This document shows, in pieces, positions 48,170-64,000 of a stretch of DNA of 64,000 nt; the first letter of the stretch is position 1; every line of letters begins with the position of its first letter. The stretch spans positions 1,384,030-1,448,029 of the forward strand of contig OZ038321.1 of the NCBI GenBank assembly GCA_964035795.1, given 5' to 3'. A model generated the notes under the pieces. That model saw only the letters and a list, made by a program, of their open reading frames with translations. It was not told where the DNA came from and ran no database searches. The DNA is from Pterobdella sp. o SKG-2022 (taxonomy: Eukaryota; Annelida; Clitellata; Hirudinida; Piscicolidae). Position numbers and translations under genes: made by a program.

Positions 48170-51100
48170 TTAAAATGCACTTTTAAACATATTTCTTATG
48201 CTTTCAAAAAAGACAAACATTAAAGCTGATGTTAGGACAGTTTGGGTCAGTTTCGATTCAATTCCTCGGAATGAGTGGGCAATTCTTCGGCTGTTGAATA
48301 TAAAATCATCTTTTATTTTAAGCACTATTGTATTAGCTCAGCTGGTAGAGCGTTAGACTAGTTATCTAAAGTTACCGGGTTTAATCCCGCGTGGGCCGAA
48401 AACTATACACACAAGGAGTAGCGCCCTGCGAAACATCTGTTGAGCTAAAAAAAACCCCAATATGGGGCGACTAAAAGTCGATTGAAAAAAAAATAAAACT
48501 TACAAAATAGATTCTTCTTTTTTCACTTCAAAAACATGAATCCCTGCCTACTCAAACATTGATTACATTATTAATATAACGATACATAAAAAAATTGAAA
48601 TTACGGTACATCTCCCTACCTACCTACCTACCTACCTACCTACCTACCTACCTACCTACCTACCTACCTACCTACCTACCTACCTACCTACCTACCTACC
48701 TACCTACCTACCTACCTACCTACCTACCTACCTACCTACCTACCTACCTACCTACCTACCTACCTACCTACCTACCTACCTACCTACCTACCTACCTACC
48801 TACCTACCTACCTACCTACCTACCTACCTACCTACCTACCTACCTACCTACCTACCTACCTACCTACCTACCTACCTACCTACCTACCTACCTACCTACC
48901 TACCTACCTACCTACCTACCTACCTACCTACCTACCTACCTACCTACCTACCTACCTACCTACCTACCTACCTACCTACCTACCTACCTACCTACCTACC
49001 TACCTACCTACCTACCTACCTACCTACCTACCTACCTACCTACCTACCTACCTACCTACCTACCTACCTACCTACCTACCTACCTACCTACCTACCTACC
49101 TACCTACCTACCTACCTACCTACCTACCTACCTACCTACCTACCTACCTACCTACCTACCTACCTACCTACCTACCTACCTACCTACCTACCTACCTACC
49201 TACCTACCTACCTACCTACCTACCTACCTACCTACCTACCTACCTACCTACCTACCTACCTACCTACCTACCTACCTACCTACCTACCTACCTACCTACC
49301 TACCTACCTACCTACCTAACCTACCTACATCTATATCTAGTTTTCTATCCTTCTTTCTATCTGCCTATCTATCTATCTACCTACCTATTTAAGTTACAAT
49401 ATTAAAAATTTTTTTTCCACATAATCTACTCCCCCCCACCCCAACACTCACCCTCAACCGAGTCTGAATAAACTGCAAAGGGTAAGTAATGATGGTTGTG
49501 ACAAACTTGGAAATGGCGCCAAATGTGAAATATAACGTTGCTGTGCTTATCTGCCGTACGAATGATGATGATATAAAATCAATAATAATAATAATATCAA
49601 AAATAACAATATCAACCATAATGACAGCAACAACCTCTTAACTCAACAACAATTGCAAGAGCATACAAATTAAGGACTAACAATAAGAACAACAATAATA
49701 ATAAAAACGATAAAAATCTCATTAATAACAACAATAATAAAAAAACATCAAATTAAACGTACATACAACTGAAGAGCCACAAGCAGATGTCTGCGCAGAG
49801 CTTCATAGATAATAAAGTTGATGATGGGGTTGGAGACTAGAAGGAGGGATGGTGTGAGACCCAGGGTGAAAGCAGCCCATCCTTCCTCCTGCCTCACCCT
49901 CTTGAAGCAGTCTATGGTGATGATAATGGCGGGGGTTGATGTAAAAAAAATCCTATTAAATTAGACTGCTGTATGTGCCCCAGTAGCCGGACTGTAGTGC
50001 AGCCGGCTGATATATTGATAATAAAATTATTTTATTTTTTAATTGTTTTTATTATTATAATAATGATAATTTTTTTTTATTTCATAGTTACTAAACAGTT
50101 AACTGGGTTTTAGTGGCCTAAATCCAGTTCAATGGTAAATAAAAAAAAACAATGATAATAATTTCAAAAAAATTAATAAATAATAAAAACAAAATATAAA
50201 AATAATCATATTAACAACAATAAACAAAAAAAAACTAACCATAGATACCAGAGTAGAATGAGTCATACCTGCCGACAACCTTCACCGTTTGCAACTTCAA
50301 CCTCGTGTTGACGACCCAGAAGGGGTTCGATATGAACACCGCGATAGTGGCTGTTGTAGGATTAGTATTGATGTTGGTATTATAACTAATATGAAAAAAT
50401 AAAAAACAAAAAAAACTGCTATAGGGGCTGTCGTAGAATTAGTATTGTTGTTATTGTTGCTGTTGGTATTATAACTAACAGTGATAATGTTAGACTTTCA
50501 AAAAGCTTCTATTTTGATGGCATATTTAATCAGCTTTTTGGAAAAATCTTAATTTACATATGAATAATACTTAAACAATTTTTTACGTCGATTTATGGAA
50601 GAACTTAAGTGAATTTATTAAGCGTAAAATCAGCTATTTAATTTTTATTTTGTTTTCTCACTAGACTAATTCAGGTGTTTATAGTATAAATATTTTTTTT
50701 GTTATTAATATTTATATTGTTGTTTTTGGCAGTGTTATTAGTGATATTGGTGAATAATTTTGTTTTTTTTATTATTTAAATTTTTGGTTTTTTAGTTCTA
50801 TCGATAGGTGCTTTAATGGTTTTCAGTATCAATTTTGATGTTGTTATTATTAACATATAACATATGTTATTATTGTTATTAATAAATGATTATTATTATT
50901 ACTATTATTTGTTTGTGTTATTAGTACTATTATTGATGTTTGTGTTTTTATTGGTATTAATATTATTATTTTACCAAGCATGAGAGCCAACCTGCAATAA
51001 AGGCATACAAAAAGTCATTTTGGATAGATTGATCTTCTTCAGTATTGTTCAATTTAAGACCATAAAAGAAGTAGAAATATACAAAGTTTGTGACCAGCAA

Positions 51101-52479
51101 ACTCAGGACCAAGCTTCTCCAACCTCTGTATAAGCCTGCCCTGATGTGGGAATCATGGGATTGAATTAATAGGGTGATTTAACACATTTTTTTAAAATGA
51201 AAAATAAGCCTGCCCTGATGTGGGAATCATGGGATTGAATTAATAGGGTGATTTAACACATTTTTTTAAAATGAAAAATAATATTTAAAATTATTAAATA
51301 TATAATGATTGAATATATAGAATAATTTAATACACATAATGTGATTACATGAATTAAATGACTTGATAAAAAAGAATTAAATACATTAATGTAATCAAAT
51401 TAACGCAAAAACTTAATGATTTTCTTTGAATATAATTAATTAAAAAAAATAGTTATATTTGAATAAGATTAAATTCACAAACCATCCTTCTTTCTTATAT
51501 ATATCTTTCACAACATTGAATGACAATTTTGATTCACTCTCATCTTGTACTGGGATTGAACGTGAGTACTGATTTTTACGAATTAATTGTATGGTTAATT
51601 TGTTAACTTACAATTTTGGGAAAATGAGTATATTTAAAAACACAAATAAATTTTATTGAGATACGAAACTTCATTAACTAAGTAAGATTTCCAAGTATGA
51701 CAATTTTGTGGAAGTTGAAGGCTGATAGTAAAATTTAAAAGAATTACTTAACTAGTTTTTCAAATTTTTTAAGTAATTTATATTATTGTGAATAATTAGC
51801 CTCGTAATTGTGAATAATGAAAACATCATTTTGACAAAGCTGTTCATTCTATTGTATATCCTCATCAAATAACTGATTAGTTGCCTAATTTTCAATTGAA
51901 GTACAATAGTCTGAATCTAAAAGTATCAAGTTCACTTGATAATGTAAGCTAGCCTTACGGTAAGCTTCGTGTTATTTAATAAATACTTTGTGTTTGTTGT
52001 CCTTACTTTTAATTTTCAATTATATTAGATGTTCAAAAAAGACAGAAAAAAACTATAATTTTTATCATAAGGCTTCAACTAGATTGTATTTATTGCTATC
52101 TGAAAGCTGGGTTGATGATGAACTTTAGAAGAACTACGTGGATAATAGCTTTTAATGAACTGTGAAGCAATTCAAACCTTGAAGTCTCGTTCTAGCTGTG
52201 TCTAAGGGGTGAAAAAGAGACACGGCAAAAATATTGGCCTAGAAAAATAAAATGAACATATAATTTTATTTTTTTATGAATTAATTTAAAAACATAAAAG
52301 GGATTGTTCACGATAAGTAATGTGAGGTAGTCTTTTAAAAGAAAATTGCCTGGATTTTGTTCATAAAAAAATATGAATAATTTTTTGAATTCCTGGTCAC
52401 TAACCAAAGCTCCAGATAACGCATTATTTACGTAAACCCAAGCGAAACGCCGCAGAAAAGCATTTGAATAATCCACCAT
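48170..52479 (-). CDS. SLC25A17: Peroxisomal membrane protein PMP34 / SLC25A17 carrier
   Basis: Exons: 52405-52479, 52178-52238, 51483-51549, 50992-51140, 50240-50350, 49767-49911, 49452-49545, a tentative 48504-48543, and 48170-48290 (stop). All three mitochondrial-carrier signatures are visible: [22 protein letters not shown] and [26 protein letters not shown] and [14 protein letters not shown] match PMP34 closely. PMP34 exchanges CoA, FAD and NAD-type cofactors across the peroxisomal membrane; six transmembrane helices are expected. Exons 1-7 are phase-consistent. From exon 7 (phase 0 end) to exon 8 (phase 1 start) the model fails and about 15 residues are missing. The 704-bp (GTAG)n array lies exactly there, so a small exon may be hidden or lost. 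Starts only 60 bp after the REXO5 stop. Confidence 0.9.
48330..48492 (+). mobile_element. tRNA-derived SINE copy 3 (SLC25A17 intron)
   Basis: Plus strand: TTAGCTCAGCTGGTAGAGCG (A box), a perfect 5-bp anticodon-arm-like stem, CCGGGTTTAATCCCGCG (B box with one change), the body ACACAAGGAGTAGCGCCCTG and ATCTGTTGAGCTAA, and the tail GGGGCGACTAAAAGTCGA. Antisense to the host gene. Best copy for defining the family. Confidence 0.8.
48615..49318. repeat. (CTAC)n array, about 704 bp, essentially perfect
   Basis: About 176 tandem copies with no visible interruption until the end (CTAA, then CTAT repeats). Its 265-residue Leu-Pro-Thr-Tyr frame is a repeat translation. In the sense of SLC25A17 the array reads (GTAG)n. 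Confidence 0.98.
51131..51278. repeat. 74-bp tandem duplication over an SLC25A17 acceptor
   Basis: Two identical 74-bp units (51131-51204 and 51205-51278), each containing the sequence CATCAGGGCAGGCTTA in gene sense. The exon 4 acceptor is therefore present twice. Confidence 0.9.
51895..52005. mobile_element. Family-A foldback copy in an SLC25A17 intron
   Basis: Shares GAAGTACAATAGTCTGAATC, CTTGATAATGTAAGCTAGCC and TTTAATAAATACTTTG with the copy at 16.3 kb. Confidence 0.55.
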
Positions 52480-52532
52480 TCAATTTAAAGTTTCCAGGCA
52501 CACGTATGTTTTAAAGATAAACTTCGGTTAAT

Positions 52533-52542
52533 ATTTTATTCA
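52533..52542 (-). terminator. Overlapping REXO5 stop codon and poly(A) signal
   Basis: Minus strand reads TGAATAAAAT: the REXO5 stop TGA runs directly into AATAAA, leaving almost no 3' UTR before the next gene. Confidence 0.6.
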
Positions 52543-55500
52543 AACAAGTGATTCGTTTTTAATTTTAAAAAAACAAAGTCCAGTTTTAGAATTTTCTCCT
52601 TTTCCTTTTCCAGTTAATAAAATTATCATGAAACTTTTTTCCGGTAGACTTTTGTACAATTTTTTGACTCTTGTATCGACATCTTTGAAACGTCTCTGAT
52701 AATATTTCAAAATGTTTTAACCATGTAAAGCTAATAATATAAGTACTCACTTTTATACATTTTCCACAATCCTCTGAGTAATCTTTTCCAGTGAATTTTA
52801 CAATATTTAAAAAATTTCTTCCTTCATTAATTTCATTTCGGCACATCCTCATTGCTAACGTGTCATTATCGTCTGCATCTCCAAAAGATAGCAATTTCAA
52901 TTTTTCTTTAGAAGCTTCATAATTACTGCCTAACAAATCCTTTTCAAAATTAATTAAAGAAACCGATTGATTTTCAGCGATAAAATGTTGGAACAAATTC
53001 ATGTTAAATTTGGAACTCCTAAAGAAGATAGCTTTTAATCGACTTTCTTTATCTTTCGGTAACGTTTCATCCTTGATCAAATGCATATCTTTCGCAATAT
53101 TCACAGCCACTCCACCTCCACTTTCGATAAATCTTGAATTGTCAACTATGGTGTCTTTCAATTCCTCATACTCCTCAACATTTCCTTCAAGCTCCTCCAC
53201 TTTCCACCCTTGCAAAACGTCTCCATATTGCATCCCTGCCAAGTTTTTATCATTTGATTTCTATATAATTTTTCATTAAGAATCTAGTTACATCTTTCTT
53301 GATTAATCTTGTAAGAAATTTTACTCATTTGTACAACTGAAACCCAACACTGATAACCAACCAACTCATACCCGAGCACACCTTTCTGAAGTTTAAGTTG
53401 CACAAGTTGCATAGCAGACTCTGCATCTTCTCTCGGGTCATGACCTTCTTTCTTCTGTATGTCTCGTCTGTTTATTTTTTGTTCTGTAGTTATAAGTAAA
53501 AGAGAATTTTTTTTATTTTCATTGCTTGTTTTAATCTATTATGGAATACATGGAATAGCATCCTATGAAACATATTCATTGTACAACCGAAAAAGCACTT
53601 TGCGGCTACTTGAGGGTTAACTTACTTATCTATTATATATGAAAAATATTTGATTGATTGAAAACAAACGATATACTTCAAGAAAAGACTGCTAAGAAGC
53701 TGAAGTTTTGGTTTTTTAAATCTGTAGCCTGACAAATTGAATATGCAGGATGTGTCTATGACAAATGGGTGGTACATCTGAGGAGGTAGGTTGATGAATC
53801 GATAGATGGATAGATAGCTAAAAAGATGCCGTGATTTTAAACTCGGTTTTTTTTGCTATACTGAAAGTGACCAAACTTACCACATTTTAAAAATAGTTTA
53901 CTAAAATTTTTTTGTAATTTTACACTTCTAATTTCCAATTTCTTCCATTTAAAATATCTACATTATACAAATAAGAATGTGTTTATAGTGTCGTACACTT
54001 AAGAAGTTTCTAGGTAATAAATAAATGGATAACAGACAAATACAGGTACAAAAAATACTCATGACCAACCTTTAAAACCTTAAGGTCGAAGTTGAGCGAC
54101 TGTCCAACCAGGATAGCGTCAGAAGGTAAAATGTTTCTCAAAGCTTTTTGTACATCCTTCAGCCTCGTTGTCACCCCCGCCATCGTTTCTGCACTTATAC
54201 CGCTGTACCTGAGTTGATTGAGGTAATTAATTAGTTTTTATTGAAAGGTATCTTTAATGGTTTAAGTAACTTTGATCTGACTAATTTTATTAAATCTTTC
54301 TTTGATTAAATTAATTTAAAATTGATTAAATTAATTTCGTCATTAAACTTCTCCCCAATAGAGGGAGATCGAACTTTCAAAAAGCCCAACCCTTGGTAAA
54401 GGAAAACGGGCTATAAAAAAGATTTGGTAGATTGATTGATTGCCATAAAATTTATCAATTTTCAACGTAAAAACTCAGCTTACTTAGTGAGGTAGTTGGT
54501 GACAGTGCCCTTAGGCAGAACCAGAGACTCATAGACCACTTTGAGATCCTCATCCACCACACACACCCACGCCAACTCTTGTCTTTCCAGGTCTGTCTCC
54601 ACCTGCAAGTGGCATGGGCTTATTGGGTTACTGTTTAATTGGAGTACATTTAGTCAGTATGGTGAAGATGGAACTGGATTTTAAGCGATGGTATCTATCA
54701 ATCGATCAATACCCTATATATCTATCTATCTATCTAACTTACTATCTGTCTATATCTTTATGCATCTATTACAGAAACTTCTATTCATCATTGCTTTATG
54801 CTCGCCTCCATGCTAGCATGGGTCGAACTCAATATACAGGTTGTAAACAATAATAACGCAAATATTAAAAAAACTCTTATGGTCATTATCAAAAAAGATA
54901 GATTCAATATACACCTCACCATCTCACAATCAATAGCAAACATAGGACTAGTCTCGCAGGGCAGTTTATAATCATCACTTGTGTACTTGAACTTATGACT
55001 AGCTGAGTCTGATGGGGGTATTGTGAGCTTGGGTTTAAATGTATTGTATGCATAGGTGATAATAAAGAAATAATTTTATAAGGTTGTACTCAACTTATGG
55101 ACCTTTACGTAAGGTAAAAACAAGATTAAATTATATATGTTGAGTATTTCGATAATGCGGGTTAAATTTTCTGGCAAAGTTTTTAAATTTTCACTAGATG
55201 TCATCATAAACAATTTTAATTCTGATATTTATTATATCTAATAAATTAATGATAATAAGAATAAAAAATTTCAATTCAAATATAACAATAAATAATGAAA
55301 ATATAGCCAAATATAATAAATAATACAATCTGAAAATAATAATATAAATTTTTAAAAAATTGATTTTTTAAATTTGAGATATTTAATTAATATAATAAAG
55401 AATAAGCAAACAAACTTACAGTCTTTGAAGGGCATGTAGTAGTTGAGAACCAACATCTCAAAAGAATCCAACATTAGGTCTAACCTGCTCAGTTTCTCTG

Positions 55501-57767
55501 TATCTTTCTTCACTCCTGGTTAATTTTGATGAGATTTTTGAGTAGGAGCATAGAGATAGAAACAGATAGATAGGTAGGCAGATAAATAAGAAAGATATTT
55601 AAAAAAATAAATAAAGGTTGATACTGATGAAAAATAGATTGATAAAAATAGCTGGACACAACAGATAAAAGAAATTAGCAATAAAGCAGATGAATAGAAA
55701 AACAAACAAATAAGCAAGAAAACAGACAGATACCAATTGTTTTATTAAGGATGAGTTGTCGATGACTCATGGCCACAGAGAACAACTCTTCTTCAACCTT
55801 CATGTTGTACTCTCCTGGATTCACATAATTCACCCTCTATGGGCGATGAAGTGGTAGTGGTGGATAAAGGAATGAGGGTTATATGGGGAAAGTGTGTAAA
55901 TGTGAAATAAGCATGGCGGAAAGATGGATGGAAAAAATGAGTTATATGGCGAAAAATTGGCAGTTCGGGATGGTGAAACTATGAAGTTATATATGATAAT
56001 CATGGTGAAAAAGTGGAAGTGGTTTGGGAAAATGGGGTTATATGAGAAAAAGTGTGGCGGTGTGGAATGGTGAAACTACGATGTAATATGTGTAAATCAT
56101 AATGGAAAAATGAAGAAGTGGGTGAAGAAATGGGGTTTGTATGGAGGAAGTGTGGTAGTGTTTAATGGCGAAAGAATGAAGTTATGTGCCAATTGTGGTG
56201 AAAAAATGAAGGTTCTATGGAAATTGGAACTATTAATTAGATGGGTAAACTCTTAAAAAGGGGTAGAGTTATGGTGAAAATTTGGAAATGCTAGAAACAT
56301 CATCCTCATGAGAATGGAAGAAAATAAAAATAAAAGCCATAGAGAAAGATTGGTGAAAGAATTTATTAATTATAAAATACCTCACCATAGGAAAAGATTG
56401 ATGAAGAAAAGAGAAAGATTCTTGTTCTTCCTGGAAGTGTGATGCTGTCAGTCCCTCAATGATGACCAACAATGTGCAGTGAAGTTTGTTGTGTCTTAGG
56501 AAACGACACCAGCTGGATGGTTATTCAATCAATCAAATCATTTTATAGCCTGTTTTCCTTTACCAAGGGTTGGGCAAAGGTTATTAACTTTAGTATTATT
56601 TAAATTAAGGTTAATGAAAATAAAGTCAGTGCTAATCTTATTTGTGAGCATTGTTAACTTTTATGGTTAGTGATTAGATAAGTATTTTTGGGAATTGAGT
56701 TAAGTATTAATGAAAACTAAATTTTAAAATTATTTTTTGATTGGAATTTGAAAATAAATATATGAAATATAAATTTAACAAAGAAAATATATTCAAAATC
56801 CATTAGAAAGTTCTTTTTATTAATCTACTCGGCTAATTGTTTCATAAATTATATACATATTTTATTTATCTAATCAAATAATTTTTGGAAAGATTTTATG
56901 AATATTTTTTAAATGAAACTCACTTGGCTTTGGCACTAGCTTCGTTTTTGTGTAGAATGTATAATATTAAATGTTGAAGATCTGTGCTTGTTATATGAGG
57001 GATTCCTTCTCTTTTTAACACACCCTCTTCTTCCAATTGCAAAAACATTTTTGGATAATCCTGAGATGAAGTGATGGTGTATGAGAGAATATATGAGTTT
57101 ATGATTCTTTTAGAGACATTGTGAGTATCTTGTATTTTATAATTTCAGTATTTATTCTTAAAAACTGGAATGAGTTTATGATAAAATATTCTTATGAATT
57201 TGATAATGGAAAGTAACATATATTTAATGTAAATGCTTGTGAATCATAAAAAACTGGAAATATTTCAATTTTTTACTAAGATAAAAATTCAAATATTGTC
57301 ATGTTTTTATTATTCAAAATTTTGAGGCTAATTATTCACAATAAATGCTTATGTTCATACAACCTGTTTATTGATATATCACCAAGTTTTTTTGATTATG
57401 AAAAACATTATAAACATCTTATAGCTTTAAAAAACGTTGATATGTCAGTTGATAGTCGTCAAATACTTTTACCATGGCAGCCTTTTGTTTTCTTTTAATT
57501 TCAGCCCTCAATGCTGCCAGTTCAGGCTCAGACAAATCTTTTCTTTGAGCCTTTGGCACCAAATTATTAGTACCATTTTTTTCTAGTTTTTGATTCTGTA
57601 TAATATATGGTAATTACATGTAGTATGCTTATAAAGTGAGATTTAATTATTGTTCTTTAAAAGATATTTTGTATAACAGTCACTTTTTCTGAAGTGGGAT
57701 TAATTTTGATTTTTTTAGCATTTTCAAAACCCAAAATTTTATTTTGTTTTCTTTTCTTTTGGTTCAT
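52540..57767 (-). CDS. REXO5: RNA exonuclease 5 (REXO5/NEF-sp-like), DEDDh 3'-5' exoribonuclease
   Basis: 13 exons, all in phase, 615 residues: 57684-57767, 57473-57595, 56924-57060, 56386-56512, 55734-55836, 55420-55515, 54920-55008, 54484-54602, 54070-54208, 53690-53777, 53382-53483, 52751-53235, 52540-52695. An N-terminal region with SWCQ-type motif (WCRFLRHNKLH, ASHF) comes first. The exonuclease core then shows FAIDCEM (Exo I), LVGQSLNFDLKVLK (Exo II) and GHDPREDAESAM (Exo III, His and Asp present), all catalytic residues intact. HPFVIDTSCIF also matches. The C-terminal VKKLYKSLP and FMIILLTG match the human end. Human REXO5 (774 residues) has two RRMs between core and tail; I cannot see them in the 161-residue exon 12. 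Acts on snoRNA and 5S/28S rRNA 3' ends. Head-to-head with KAT6. Confidence 0.9.
54340..54445 (+). mobile_element. LINE 3'-end fragment with (GATT)n tail
   Basis: AGCCCAACCCTTGGTAAAGG then GGGCTATAAA, ending in GATTGATTGATT. Same 3' terminus as the LINE at 4.0-4.6 kb. Confidence 0.55.
56518..56580 (-). mobile_element. LINE 3'-end fragment with (GATT)n tail
   Basis: Inverse orientation: ATCAATCAAATCATTTTATA followed by CCTTTACCAAGGGTTGGGC, the complement of the copy at 54.4 kb. Confidence 0.55.
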
Positions 57768-58002
57768 AATAGAGATAAAATTTAAGCATCTGAAATTTTA
57801 TTATCACTAGGCATAGAAACCTAAAAAATAACTTTAATTTTTGACAGAACAATTAAGTTAAAAAAACAATATAATATACTGTTATCATTTCAAATAAAAT
57901 GATTGTTTTTTTTAAATCCTTTTTTTAATTTTTTAAAAGCACCGACTAGTATAAACAACCAGTGTACTGTTTCAATTAAATATATTTTTTTGAAGGACTA
58001 TT
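57768..58002. promoter_or_regulatory. Bidirectional promoter region REXO5/KAT6
   Basis: 235 bp separate the two divergent start codons; both 5' UTRs and promoters must lie here unless there are distant 5' exons. AT-rich, no clear TATA pair identified. Confidence 0.5.
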
Positions 58003-63511
<5,509 letters not shown>

Positions 63512-63750
63512 TGGTTCCCATTGATGGGTGGATGGCTCCATGTTTCGATGGTTTTGTCGTTTTTATCCCTTGACTATTCATCAAAATTTTTTTTAATATT
63601 TGAAACAAAGAAGTAGGGTGGTAATATTTTGGATGATTAAAAATGATTTATTTTCATTATTTATTTTTATTTATTTAATTTATTTATTTTTAAAATCATT
63701 TTTTGCGTTATTTATTTTTATACTTTTTTTTTATTTTTTTAATAATCATA
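63512..63750. other. KAT6 3' flank
   Basis: AT-rich and ATTT-repeat sequence; no clear AATAAA recognised in the first 200 bp. No further gene seen to the end of the window. Confidence 0.4.
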
Positions 63751-63754
63751 TTCG

Positions 63755-63838
63755 GTACACAAGGAATAGCGCCCCGTGAAATCAAACAATAGAGCAATCA
63801 AAACCTCAGTTAGGGGCGACTGACGCTCGACTAAGAAA
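63755..63838 (+). mobile_element. 5'-truncated SINE copy
   Basis: ACACAAGGAATAGCGCCCCG, GAAATCAAACAATAGAGCAA, then GGGGCGACTGACGCTCGACT: the body and tail of the SINE family without its tRNA head. Confidence 0.65.
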
Positions 63839-64000
63839 TATTTGTCTCATATGACTTATAATTTAATACTTTTAAGTGTATTGATTCCATAATGCATTTA
63901 AAAAATTTTGAAATTAATTGTTTTTTATTTATTTAATCTACTTTTAGCATAATGAATCAATTACTGATAACTAACGTAATTTTTTAAATTATAGTTGAAA

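Noticed and set aside
48335..48410. tRNA gene (Thr-like anticodon loop)
   Set aside because: No acceptor-stem pairing, and the same head plus body recurs at 24.5 and 45.7 kb; it is a SINE.
48595..49392. 265-codon Leu-Pro-Thr-Tyr ORF
   Set aside because: Pure translation of the (CTAC)n array; no start context, domain or composition of a real protein.

Overview
This is a window of an AT-rich animal nuclear genome. Genes are split by many GT-AG introns, intergenic and intronic DNA is packed with microsatellites, and there are decayed retrotransposons and tRNA-derived SINEs. Nothing bacterial, viral or organellar is visible. Gene content (lebercilin, exportin-5, KAT6 with its DGL motif, PMP34) fits a bilaterian invertebrate. 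A lophotrochozoan is my guess, but the sequence alone does not prove it. Gene models were assembled by hand from six-frame peptides, splice dinucleotides and reading phase. Family names rest on remembered protein sequences, not on a search.

Layout. 0-10 kb: repeats, one LINE 3' end, a 360-bp (TAG)n tract and possibly one terminal exon at the extreme left. 10.5-17.4 kb: a single-exon protein with a WH1-like domain and a CRIB-like tail (+), a six-exon lebercilin gene (-) with a candidate RFX X-box upstream, and a three-exon SH3BGRL gene (-). 18-33 kb: a transposon-rich accessory region. It holds a decayed SWIM-finger (MULE-like) gene, LINE fragments and a Penelope-like remnant with GIY-YIG coding and inverted repeats. 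Also in it are a small secreted propeptide gene with two homologous 3' exons and a NIP7 gene that seems to have lost an exon. 33.6-57.8 kb: three long minus-strand genes in a row, REXO5, SLC25A17 (PMP34) and XPO5. The XPO5 model has 35 phase-consistent coding exons giving about 1,141 residues. REXO5 and SLC25A17 are only 60 bp apart. 58-63.5 kb: a plus-strand KAT6-type MYST acetyltransferase, head-to-head with REXO5 across 235 bp.

How the genes relate. Most are unlinked housekeeping functions: pre-miRNA export, peroxisomal transport, RNA trimming, 60S maturation, chromatin acetylation and cilia. The REXO5-SLC25A17 spacing looks operon-like, and REXO5-KAT6 probably share a promoter. The most unusual items are the KAT6 protein (no PHD fingers in the model, five copies of a motif normally seen once), the two-exon propeptide gene, and the way simple repeats (CATC, CACC, CA, GTAG) build the 3' splice-site regions of many introns.
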